Below, one piece after another: positions 11,296 to 19,350 of a stretch of 35,469 bases of DNA; position 1 is the first letter of the stretch, and the number at the start of each line of letters is the position of its first letter. The stretch is taken from NCBI GenBank assembly GCA_016210985.1, contig JACQTD010000007.1, positions 1 through 35,469 of the forward strand, in the 5' to 3' direction. The DNA is from Acidobacteriota bacterium (GTDB lineage Bacteria > Acidobacteriota > Blastocatellia > HR10 > JACQTD01). Under the pieces are notes generated by a model that did not search any database, had not been told where the DNA came from, and worked only from the letters and a program-made list of their open reading frames with translations. A program made the translations under genes and the position numbers.

Positions 11296-11853
11296 TCAGC
11301 TCTTCGCTCGGTACCGAACGTGAACCATACCGTTGTCGAACCTGCGTTCATCGAGAAGTTCGAGCTTCACGGGGACCTTGCCTGGCAGATAGGGATTGCC
11401 GCTGCCCGCGATGATCGGCGCGATGAGTAGGTGATATTCGTCGACAAGGCCAGCTCGAATGGCATGCGCTGCGAGCGCCGGACCGCCCACCGCAACCTCG
11501 CGGGTCGCTCCTGCCTTGAGTTCCCGTACAACGTCCGCCTCGAATTTCCGCTCGAGCCGCGTCTTGGCCGTAGAGACCGTCTGCAGCGTCGTCGAGTACA
11601 CGATCTTTTCAGCCGCCTGCCAGATCGGCGCGAACTCCAGCACGGCTGCTGTCCGATGGGGAAACACATCTGGCGTCTCCCAAACGGCCATCGTCTCGTA
11701 CATCTTGCGCCCAAAGAGATAGGTGCCGATCTGCCTCTCGCGGCTGTTAATGAAGGCGTGGACTTCCTCATCTAGCTCCGCCCGATCGAAGTTGCCGGTT
11801 TCATCCGCAACATAACCATCGAGCGACGTAAACGCGGCGTAGATCAGTTTGGC
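11296..11853 (-). CDS. Dihydrofolate reductase family protein (RibD C-terminal-like)
   Basis: MAKLIYAAFTSLDGYVADETGNFDRAELDEEVHAFIN..., LFGRKMYETMAVWE, REVAVGGPALAAHAIRAGLVDEYHLLIAPIIAGSG. The start is taken at MAKL inside the longer ORF 11296-11877. Confidence 0.9.
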   Translation of the reverse strand, partial: AKLIYAAFTSLDGYVADETGNFDRAELDEEVHAFINSRERQIGTYLFGRKMYETMAVWETPDVFPHRTAAVLEFAPIWQAAEKIVYSTTLQTVSTAKTRLERKFEADVVRELKAGATREVAVGGPALAAHAIRAGLVDEYHLLIAPIIAGSGNPYLPGKVPVKLELLDERRFDNGMVHVRYRAKS

Positions 11854-11928
11854 CATCGTGCACACTCCATCTCTCAATCAGCCCTTGAAAAGCCGCATAT
11901 GAGTCCGGCTAACGCTCCCGCTCAGCCG

Positions 11929-11992
11929 GCCTAACGCTCCGGTTCAGCGGCGGGCCGCGTAGCGGGCCGTCCGCTGCAACCGGTTGTTATGC
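11929..11992 (-). other. attC-like site of an integron gene cassette
   Basis: Minus strand: GCATAACAACCGGTTGCAGCGGACGGCCCGCTACGCGGCCCGCCGCTGAACCGGAGCGTTAGGC. R'' and R'-like ends, imperfect stem with one extra base in TTGCAGC versus GCTGAA, central hairpin. R'' extended (GGCGGCATAAC, minus) is the exact complement of GTTATGCCGCC at the kinase-cassette start (minus strand of 13605-13615). Confidence 0.75.
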
Positions 11993-12010
11993 CGCCGTGG
12001 ATGCGGGACT

Positions 12011-12559
12011 TCACGAGTGCCAGCCTTTCCGTGTCCAGTATTCGGACCACCACACACGAAGCGAGCCCCCCTGGCGCAGCACCTCGATGGCTCGTTCATC
12101 GAGTTCGATTCCTTTCTGCGACCAGTACTCGCGGAGCGTCTTGAAAACGACCGAAACGAGCCTTTCCATCGGCGCATGGTACGTCTCGAGCAGCGCTTGC
12201 TCACTCATTTCGACTGCCATCGTTTCGCGAAGGTTCGTGAGCGCTTCGTGGGCGAACTCGAAGACGATCTCCTCAGGTGCGATGCCGAGTGTGTCACTGC
12301 CAACACCGTACACTTCTACGCTCAGGCCCGCAGTGCCACGATCGTCCAGCAGCAAACGGTCGAGCGTCGTGCGAGCGAGTACAGCGACGCGGGCAGCGTC
12401 GATGGGGTTGCCGCGGCGACGCAATAACTGCTGGAGCGTCCTTGCAACCGTGAGCCATCTTGCAGCCGAACGATCGTCGACTCCAGTGGCAAGCACAGCA
12501 AGTCGTTCTTCAAGTTCCGCTATCGAAGCATCGAGCTGGGCCGCGCCCACTCGCGCCAT
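12011..12559 (-). CDS. Hypothetical helical protein, second gene of the kinase cassette
   Basis: 182 aa ORF starting 15 bp after the kinase stop and ending 18 bp before the attC-like site. Confidence 0.65.
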   Translation of the reverse strand: MARVGAAQLDASIAELEERLAVLATGVDDRSAARWLTVARTLQQLLRRRGNPIDAARVAVLARTTLDRLLLDDRGTAGLSVEVYGVGSDTLGIAPEEIVFEFAHEALTNLRETMAVEMSEQALLETYHAPMERLVSVVFKTLREYWSQKGIELDERAIEVLRQGGSLRVWWSEYWTRKGWHS

Positions 12560-12574
12560 CTCCGCGGCTGCCCA

Positions 12575-13585
12575 CTACCCGTGGGATGCTACATCCCACC
12601 CATGGGCTTGGTCGTCTTGGACGGACAGCTGCGGCGCAAGGTTCAGCTCGTGCTCCTGCTGGAGAATGTCACAGCGTGCTGACTTGAGGTCAGAGGCAGA
12701 AGGCCTGGCTGACGGATCTGGAGCTAGCGCCCTATCAACGAGATCGCGTAGGCTCGCCGGGCCGAAGTCGAGGTGCCTGGGTCCTGAGGTTGTCCATGCT
12801 TCCCACTTCCTAGCATCCCACTTCTTCGCGAGGACCTCTGTAACATCGCCCGCCGCGTGTCTTCCGGACAAGAGCTCGCAAGCAATGACACCTATGGCGA
12901 AGATGTCACTCGCTCCCGGCACCACAGTATTGCGGAACCGCTCTGGGGCGAGGTATGGGCGCCACGCGTGGTACGTCCCACCACCCTGGGTCCAGATATC
13001 GGCCCAGCCGAGATCAGCGATGCGCGCTTGCCAGTAGTGGGCCTTGCTTGGAAAGCCGTCTCCATCGGGCAGGGCGAAGCGCTGACGAAGGTCGCTGAGG
13101 AGAATGTTGTCTGGCTTCAGGTCGCCATGCCCCTGGAGGCCATGTTCGTAGAGCCACTGGAGACCGGAGCATATTTGTGCAAGGGTGGTGACGCAATCAA
13201 CTGGCGACATCGTGATCTCACCTCTGACGCACGCCGAAAGGTTGGCATCGCAGAAAGGCATGCGCACCAAGGGCAAGACTTCGAACTCACCCGCGAGATC
13301 CGTAGGAGGGGGTGCGAACTCTAGTCCAAGAGCCGGCAAGACCTGGTAGTGAGGGGGGATACTGAGCCAGAGCCTCATCTCCCGCTCAAACAGGCGCTTC
13401 AGGTCGCGGCCGCCAGGTTTCAGCTTCGCAGGGTTCAGAGTCTTGACGCAAAACCTCTGCGGAGAAACGTTGCTCTCCTTGGCTTCAAGGACAAACACGA
13501 GGCCGTACGTCCCCTCGATGTGTCTCGTGGGTTCATAGGCTGGCCAGTGCTCGCGGAGCCGAGATTCATGTGTCTCAACGATCAT
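12575..13585 (-). CDS. Serine/threonine protein kinase
   Basis: Kinase motifs: FCVKTLNP (ATP Lys), HGDLKPDNILL (HxDLKxxN), ADLGWA (DFG variant), YLAPERF. ATG at 13585 preceded by GGAGGG; the longer ORF starts at 13612. Confidence 0.88.
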   Translation of the reverse strand: MIVETHESRLREHWPAYEPTRHIEGTYGLVFVLEAKESNVSPQRFCVKTLNPAKLKPGGRDLKRLFEREMRLWLSIPPHYQVLPALGLEFAPPPTDLAGEFEVLPLVRMPFCDANLSACVRGEITMSPVDCVTTLAQICSGLQWLYEHGLQGHGDLKPDNILLSDLRQRFALPDGDGFPSKAHYWQARIADLGWADIWTQGGGTYHAWRPYLAPERFRNTVVPGASDIFAIGVIACELLSGRHAAGDVTEVLAKKWDARKWEAWTTSGPRHLDFGPASLRDLVDRALAPDPSARPSASDLKSARCDILQQEHELNLAPQLSVQDDQAHGWDVASHG

Positions 13586-13692
13586 GCGATTCTCCCTCCG
13601 CTCCGGCGGCATAACTCATATTTATCCTAACCAGCATAACACGGCGCGCATGGCAGCGTAACACGGACCTTCCCCTGCCAGTCCGAGTCCGA

Positions 13693-13708
13693 TGTGACTG
13701 TAGTCACA
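13693..13708. promoter_or_regulatory. CRP/FNR-type palindromic operator candidate
   Basis: TGTGACTGTAGTCACA is a perfect 16-bp palindrome of the form TGTGA-N6-TCACA, about 108 bp upstream of the kinase ATG. Confidence 0.4.
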
Positions 13709-13792
13709 CCGATTGCGGAAATCAGTCGGCTGGTTATTCTGTGTCAGGCCCCCCGAGGGCAGGCCAACACGGCTCTGCCGCACCGGCCCGGG

Positions 13793-13867
13793 CCCGGGAA
13801 CGCCAATCTCCTGATTGGCGGGGTTTCAACGTTTGACGAGGCCAATCAGGAGATTGGCGGTCCCGGG
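13793..13867. repeat. Long inverted repeat with nested palindromic arms
   Basis: CCCGGGAACGCCAATCTCCTGATTGGC (13793-13819) pairs with GCCAATCAGGAGATTGGCGGTCCCGGG (13841-13867) with one mismatch; 21-nt loop. CCAATC-TCCT-GATTGG makes each arm self-complementary. Confidence 0.9.
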
Positions 13868-13968
13868 ACTGAAGGGTCGCCAAGCAGATGTTGAAGAAGG
13901 GAGAGCGCCGCCACGGCAGCGGTTTCGGTTCGCAGGATCCGCGGTCCGAGTGTGACGAATCTTCCATT
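13846..13968 (-). pseudogene. rsmE: 3'-terminal remnant of 16S rRNA m3U1498 methyltransferase gene
   Basis: Minus frame: NGRFVTLGPRILRTETAAVAALSLLQHLLGDPSVPGPPIS*, matching the remembered RsmE C-terminus (LGPRILRTETA); no body upstream. Confidence 0.65.
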
Positions 13969-14015
13969 GTGCGCCTAAAACAGAGACAGTTCTTCTCCGC
14001 GGCTCTGCGTGCATA

Positions 14016-14340
14016 TTATTTCCAATAGGTGCGGTCGAGGCTGCGATATTGGATGGCTTCGGAGAAGTGGGGGGACTCGATATGCTCGGAGCCTTCGATG
14101 ATGAATCGCTGGTGCGGAGCCCGGCGCGCCTTCACCACCCGCTCCCGAACTGCTGAAGACGATTCGGCTTGGGATGGACGTGAGATCTCACGGACCCGGA
14201 CGGCGGGCACGTCGATGTGAATGTCGATCCGGTCCATCAGCGGGTCCGAGATCTTCGCGACGTACCGCTGGATCATCTGCATCGTGCAGGTGCATTCACG
14301 AGTCGGATCGCCGAAATAGCCACACGGACACCCCCGCGTT
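14016..14340 (-). pseudogene. C-terminal, internally deleted remnant of a YifB/ComM Mg-chelatase-like AAA ATPase gene
   Basis: CPCGYFGDPTRECTCTMQMIQRYVAKISDPLMDRIDIHIDVPAV...SEHIESPHFSEAIQYRSLDRTYWK. Lacks the segment normally lying between RERF and HLSEAIQYRSLDR, and the N-terminal part is replaced by the HTH unit. Confidence 0.75.
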
Positions 14341-14758
14341 GCCATTCTGCCATGCCGAGCTAAACGGCCCGAGGCCACGCTTCGACCCTTACCCTAAGTC
14401 ATTGAATACGTTAGGTGACCACATCCGCAACAGAAGGCGTGATCTGGGACTGCTTCAACGGGAGGTCGCGGCACAAATCGGCGTCGACCCGGACACCATC
14501 TGGAATTGGGAGAGCAACGCAACCACTCCTGCGTTGACCCTGATCCCGAGAGTGATCAATTTCCTGGGTTACGTCCCCTTCGTTCTGGCTGGTTCGCTGA
14601 CTGAGAAGCTTGCGCTATTTCGAAAGACCCGGGGCCTTTCAATCCGGCAACTCGCCGGGGAGTTGGGTGTCGATCCGTCGACCTTGGCTGGTTGGGAAGC
14701 CGGGAGACACAAACCAGAGAGAAAGTTCCTGGACAGGATCGAAGAGCTCCTCCGCTGA
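14339..14758 (+). CDS. Tandem helix-turn-helix (XRE-type) protein, copy 1
   Basis: TTG start MPFCHAELNG...YPKSLNTLGDHIRNRRRDLGLLQREVAAQIGVDPDTIWNWESNATTPALTLIPRVINFLGYVPF...LSIRQLAGELGVDPSTLAGWEAGRHKP. Confidence 0.85.
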   Translation: MPFCHAELNGPRPRFDPYPKSLNTLGDHIRNRRRDLGLLQREVAAQIGVDPDTIWNWESNATTPALTLIPRVINFLGYVPFVLAGSLTEKLALFRKTRGLSIRQLAGELGVDPSTLAGWEAGRHKPERKFLDRIEELLR

Positions 14759-14932
14759 CAGGACGATGACACGCTCCATCCCAGTGAGCCAGGACACCGA
14801 ACCGGCTCCGTTCTTGCTGGTCTCCACAGTTGGGGGACAACCCCCTCTGAGAGCAGCCGTTTGGGAAAGGCGACGGGCCGAAAGGCTGAGTGTGGCCTGC
14901 TTGACCTGAGGGGGCGAGACCGGCGGAAGGGA

Positions 14933-15958
14933 TTACGGAGCTGCTCGGCATATGGCCTGACTGTTAGCGGAATAGGGTTCGAGGGCCATGCGGCCACGGA
15001 TCAGATGCACCAACACCCGCTCCCATCCGGCGCGGTGAACAATGCGCTCGAACCCCGTCAGGCGGTTCCGGAGCAAATCAAGTCGACTCAGCTTACTCAG
15101 CTCTTCCCAGTTCTCGAACATCACGTAAATGGCATTCCCATATTCGAGGTTCTCGAAAACGACGAGATCGTCCTTGAGCAATGCGCCGAAGTAACGCTGA
15201 AACCCACTTGTCCCGCTAATGTAAGCCACGGGCCTCAGTGTTTCGAGCAGGGTGTAGCGTGAGTGGAGTTTTTGCCTGAGATCCTCACTGGGAGCACGAA
15301 ACCTCGAAAGGACGCGGGTCAATATTTCCGTCCGATCGCCAGGTGGGAGGATATCCCAGTGCACAACTATCGTTTTGAGATACTCTGCGGTTTCGGCTTC
15401 GCTTAGAAACACATCCACGGCACCGACATTCTCCTGAAGGAGATTCACGGTTCGGAAGAGTTCCGCCCGGAAGTCTTTGCTGGTTTTGTCGAGGAGCCGT
15501 TCAATCCGAAAACGGAAGATATATCTCGGATCATCACCAGGCTTCGTCTGCAGCAGGGCAATCGACATGTCCGTTTCTGTCGGCGGGATGAAATCACGTT
15601 GATAGACATCACGATCCCAGTCAACATCGTGGCTACCTTTGCTCCAGTCGCCAAAATTTGGCGCCTCGAGCGTGAAGGTCTTCGTGACCATCGGCAAGTC
15701 CTTTCGTATGATCTCGCGCCCCTGGGCATTCCACGTGGAGAACTTACCGTTCCTAGGATGGGGCATAATGCGCTCGGAGAACTGCGCTCCCTCCGCGTCG
15801 TAGGACATCTCAAGATGCCGATACAGGCCGGCGTGCAGCTCAGAAGCCGATATTGCTTTGACGGCAGCGACAACGATCTGGTCACCATCGATACGTGCAA
15901 TTTTTCTAAGAATTGAATCCGGTGTCTTCCGGAACGTCTTCTTCCAATTTGGATTCAT
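14933..15958 (-). CDS. Hypothetical protein, 341 aa
   Basis: Long ORF MNPNWKKTFRKTPDSILRKIARIDGD...; no family recognised by eye. Confidence 0.7.
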   Translation of the reverse strand: MNPNWKKTFRKTPDSILRKIARIDGDQIVVAAVKAISASELHAGLYRHLEMSYDAEGAQFSERIMPHPRNGKFSTWNAQGREIIRKDLPMVTKTFTLEAPNFGDWSKGSHDVDWDRDVYQRDFIPPTETDMSIALLQTKPGDDPRYIFRFRIERLLDKTSKDFRAELFRTVNLLQENVGAVDVFLSEAETAEYLKTIVVHWDILPPGDRTEILTRVLSRFRAPSEDLRQKLHSRYTLLETLRPVAYISGTSGFQRYFGALLKDDLVVFENLEYGNAIYVMFENWEELSKLSRLDLLRNRLTGFERIVHRAGWERVLVHLIRGRMALEPYSANSQAICRAAP

Positions 15959-15969
15959 ATCGCTTTTCC

Positions 15970-16194
15970 TTATCCTATTGGGGGGAACGGATCGTGTCCG
16001 TGGCTGTCTTTTTCGCGGATTCTGCCATCCCGACCGTGAATCACGAGTTCGGTCCGCTCGGCCCGCGCGATTTCCCGACCGGTCGCGATTGCTTCGGCTT
16101 GTGTCCGGTGCAGAGATGATGCTCTTACTGTGTTTTCACATTTAACGGCCCAGTTGCCGTTCCGTGGTACTACATGGGGGGTCCTGCGTGGCAT
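15970..16194 (-). CDS. DUF2188-type small protein
   Basis: MPRRTPHVVPRNGNWAVKCENTVRASSLHRTQAEAIATGREIARAERTELVIHGRDGRIREKDSHGHDPFPPIG; SD GGAGG upstream of ATG at 16194. Confidence 0.85.
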   Translation of the reverse strand: MPRRTPHVVPRNGNWAVKCENTVRASSLHRTQAEAIATGREIARAERTELVIHGRDGRIREKDSHGHDPFPPIG

Positions 16195-16380
16195 GATGTT
16201 CCTCCAAATATCTGTAATGTAATTCCTTACCAATAGGCTGGCCATCCTGAAGAATGACCCACGCCAATGACTAATGCTCGCAATCGAAGCCCCATCGACA
16301 TCGAATAAGAATATTTTTCGGTCCTGTCGATTGCCGGTCCAATCGAAGCAAGAGACAATGGCAGCCTCGAATCGATACAA

Positions 16381-17040
16381 TTGGACCGGGACTTGCATCA
16401 AGGGGGCGAAAAAACGGCGAGAAAAATACCAGAGGAGAGGGCCGCGACTCCTGAGGAGATTGAGAGCGCAATAGCAGCGCTCTCGGAAGCCGAATGGTAT
16501 CGCCTACGCAGATTTGCCGACTACCAAGTCTTCCGTCTCGGGGTGAAGGCGGGTGATCGGCGCGGTTCGGATCTTCTGAATGAGGTTTTCATACGCCTCG
16601 TTGCGCGGACTCGGAGGTGGGACAAGGCCAAGGTGGGCTTTCTTGGGCTTTTGTATCGCGCTATGGAGAGCATCGCGGACAGCTGGTTGCGAAAACAGCT
16701 CAGTCCAACAGAACAGCCTATTCTGGCGTCCGCTCTCATCACCCAGAATGAAGGCGGCGAACTCTCAGATCCGGCGGAAGAGTGGGGATCAACCGAAGTG
16801 GATCCAGCCCAGATGCTCGTATACAAGGAGACGCTGGATCAGATCGACGGATTGTTTGTCGACGATGAGCAGGTGCAGATGGTGATCGCGGCCCTCCGCG
16901 ATAATTACGATCCAGCCGGTATCCGGGAGCTGTGGGGTTTTTCCCAGAAAGAATACAACGCGATCATCGTGAGGATGCGCAGACACCTTAAGAAGGCCGG
17001 CATTGCTGATCCCAGCAAGGAACCACTCTATGTCCCATAA
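16381..17040 (+). CDS. Sigma-70-family-like (ECF-type) RNA polymerase sigma factor
   Basis: 219 aa; SDLLNEVFIRLVARTRRWDKAKVGFLGLLYRAMESIADSWLRKQ resembles sigma region 2, with C-terminal helices (GIRELWGFSQKEYNAIIVRMRRHLKKAG). TTG start uncertain. Confidence 0.65.
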   Translation: MDRDLHQGGEKTARKIPEERAATPEEIESAIAALSEAEWYRLRRFADYQVFRLGVKAGDRRGSDLLNEVFIRLVARTRRWDKAKVGFLGLLYRAMESIADSWLRKQLSPTEQPILASALITQNEGGELSDPAEEWGSTEVDPAQMLVYKETLDQIDGLFVDDEQVQMVIAALRDNYDPAGIRELWGFSQKEYNAIIVRMRRHLKKAGIADPSKEPLYVP

Positions 17041-17473
17041 AGAACGCTACGACCGTCAGCTTAAAGCCCTGGTCGATGCCCTTGGGCGGTCCGTCGTTGA
17101 GGCCCCTGACGAGGAGATTCTTGAAGATGCGCGGCTCGCCGGGGTGGACTTGGCTGCAAATGCCACCGAGCTGAAGGAGATGTTCGTTAGTACCGCGAAG
17201 AGTTTTCAGAAGAGAAAACTTGTTCAAGCGCAGGAGGATTATGCTAAGGCGGTTGAAAGCCTTAAGGAACGGTCGTTTCAGCTTCCACCCTCATCCGAAG
17301 AACAACGCTCTTTGCTTCAACTGCTGGTAGCGCAACAGGCGCAAAAAGGAGTCATGCTCACGGCCAAGTTCCGTGATTTCGAGAACTTGTCAGACAACGA
17401 CGTAGCGAGCCTGCTCGAAGACCTGATTGCACTTGGACTCATCCCGGAGTCAGATTCCCAGCCCGAGATATGA
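17030..17473 (+). CDS. Small helical protein between the sigma factor and ImmA/IrrE protease, candidate anti-sigma or substrate
   Basis: ATG at 17030 overlaps the sigma stop and this gene's stop overlaps the next gene. MSHKERYDRQLKALVDALGRSVVEAPDEEILEDARLAGVD.... Confidence 0.7.
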   Translation: MSHKERYDRQLKALVDALGRSVVEAPDEEILEDARLAGVDLAANATELKEMFVSTAKSFQKRKLVQAQEDYAKAVESLKERSFQLPPSSEEQRSLLQLLVAQQAQKGVMLTAKFRDFENLSDNDVASLLEDLIALGLIPESDSQPEI

Positions 17474-18291
17474 GCGCCCCCACCTTCCCGTCCGTAGACG
17501 CTCTGTTGGAGGACCTTGGAATCACCGAACCGCATGAGCTGGATCTTAGATTCATAGCTCAGCACTGCGGAGCAACGATTGTGTACAAACCACTAGAGGG
17601 CTGTGCCGCGAGGATTGCTGGCAATGAGGAGCGTGCCATCATCACAGTAGATAACACCTCCCAAATTGAGAGGCAGCGCTTTTCCGCTGGGCATGAGCTC
17701 GGGCATTGGACGTTTGATCGAGGCAAGGTGTCGTTGTTCTCCTGTGAGGACAACCTCTTCATACAAGAGTGGTCCGGAAGTAATCCAGAAACGCGGGCAA
17801 ATCGTTATGCGAGCGATCTTCTGATGCCTCACTTCATGTTCAGACCGAGAGCGGTAACTTTTAGGCAGATCAACTTCGATACGGTGAGGAAACTTGCAAA
17901 CATATTTACGACGAGCTTGACCGCGACTGCAATTCGACTCGTTGAACACGGCCCATTTCCATCTATGCTTGTATGCAACAACGTGAAGGAAATGGAATGG
18001 GTCGTGTTCGGTAGTGGCACAAGGGGTCTTTGGCCCCAAATACCAGGCCCAGACACATACGCATATGACATTCTTAAGGGAAGGAAAGAGGAAGCCTCTG
18101 GAGACATTCTTGCCACCTCATGGTTCGAGCATCCTGTGGCTGAGCGATACAGCGTTCACGAACACTCCATTCGGGCTTACAAAGGACTCGTGCTCTCCCT
18201 GCTGTGGTGGCAAAACGAGACCATGCTCTCGAATCTGGACGATTATGAAGAAGAGCGAGACGCAAGACGCTCCGATTCACGGCGTCGATAA
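17470..18291 (+). CDS. ImmA/IrrE family metallo-endopeptidase
   Basis: AGHELGHWTFDRG (HExxH), then NRYASDLLMPHFMF, typical of ImmA/IrrE. Confidence 0.9.
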   Translation: MSAPTFPSVDALLEDLGITEPHELDLRFIAQHCGATIVYKPLEGCAARIAGNEERAIITVDNTSQIERQRFSAGHELGHWTFDRGKVSLFSCEDNLFIQEWSGSNPETRANRYASDLLMPHFMFRPRAVTFRQINFDTVRKLANIFTTSLTATAIRLVEHGPFPSMLVCNNVKEMEWVVFGSGTRGLWPQIPGPDTYAYDILKGRKEEASGDILATSWFEHPVAERYSVHEHSIRAYKGLVLSLLWWQNETMLSNLDDYEEERDARRSDSRRR

Positions 18292-18396
18292 CCGGAAAGC
18301 GCGATTAGGTCCTCACGACCAACGTGCAACTCATCCTGATCGAGCGCAGACCACACCACGCTCACAATTAGGTTAATTCATACGGGGAGAACAATA

Positions 18397-19260
18397 TTGA
18401 GCGGTCCATATAACCTTGGGAGTTGGCGGTCGACCGGTCATGGATATTCAGCCGCGAACGGGTTGCCGCTTCGCGAGCTTTGGATCGTAAGGGACGGCGC
18501 TGAACGGGGTTCGGGCGAGCCCGACCATCTATTCCTGTTGTCGGAGCAGCCATCCCCGGATGATCTGATAGGCCTAATGCTGGGGAGGGTTGATGTGGAA
18601 TCTCCAGATGTTTTCGTTTCTGGTCAGAAGTGGATGTTCCTGCGTCATCCCTCGGCTGGATGGGGCGTCATTTCCAGCTTGCGCGGTAGGAAGTGTGTGT
18701 TGTGTACGTTCGATGGCGTCTCTTCATGGCAAGTCATCGGCTACTTCCCAGACCTCTCACAGCCGGGTCTTCTCTTCGAATTGAGGCGCCACTCGGCGGT
18801 CGGCTTTGTGACCACCGACTCCCTGCTATTCAAATACAATTTGAATTTCATGCACGACCCCGACCTACGTACCGAAGCTGAGCGCTTGATTCGGGATTTG
18901 GAGACCTGGATAGCGCAGGAACGGTGGGATCCGGTCTTCATGAGCGCTGGTGTTGCATGTGACCGACTCCTCCTTGATGCACTGCTTGCGAAACAAGCCG
19001 CTGGCAATCATCTCCGGCCGCCAAATAATGGTGAGCCGGATCCACGCAAATGGGATCTCTCACACCGGATTCAGGAGGCACATCGCCTCGGTGTCATTAA
19101 CAAGGATTCTATTCAACATTTGCAGTTAGAGGTTGCTCGGGCTTTCACCAACCTACGTCATGCTGGAGCCGCGCAGGCTCGGGTAATCTCTCCGAGTCCA
19201 TTTGATGCAGCGGGATGTTACGCGGCCCTCAAGAATCTCATTGAATGGCTCTCGCATTAG
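18397..19260 (+). CDS. Hypothetical protein with an all-helical C-terminal domain
   Basis: 287 aa, TTG start with GGGGAGA upstream; C-terminus LSHRIQEAHRLGVINKDSIQHLQLEVARAFTNLRHAGAAQ. Confidence 0.65.
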   Translation: MSGPYNLGSWRSTGHGYSAANGLPLRELWIVRDGAERGSGEPDHLFLLSEQPSPDDLIGLMLGRVDVESPDVFVSGQKWMFLRHPSAGWGVISSLRGRKCVLCTFDGVSSWQVIGYFPDLSQPGLLFELRRHSAVGFVTTDSLLFKYNLNFMHDPDLRTEAERLIRDLETWIAQERWDPVFMSAGVACDRLLLDALLAKQAAGNHLRPPNNGEPDPRKWDLSHRIQEAHRLGVINKDSIQHLQLEVARAFTNLRHAGAAQARVISPSPFDAAGCYAALKNLIEWLSH

Positions 19261-19350
19261 TGGAGATACTCTTTGCGAAGAGCTTACCCCCTCGTCCCGA
19301 ACGCGCCGGGGTGTGATGGCGATATCAACCGTGGTGGGAGAATAGATTTG

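Noticed and set aside
11997-13037. 346-aa plus-strand ORF spanning the kinase cassette
   Set aside because: Antisense to the kinase and its partner; Ser/Arg/Ala-rich composition typical of shadow frames.
13633-13728. Third attC-like site upstream of the kinase cassette (TAACCAGC...GCTGGTTA ends)
   Set aside because: Only an 8-bp end pairing; no convincing inner stem with the extrahelical-base pattern seen at 11929-11992.
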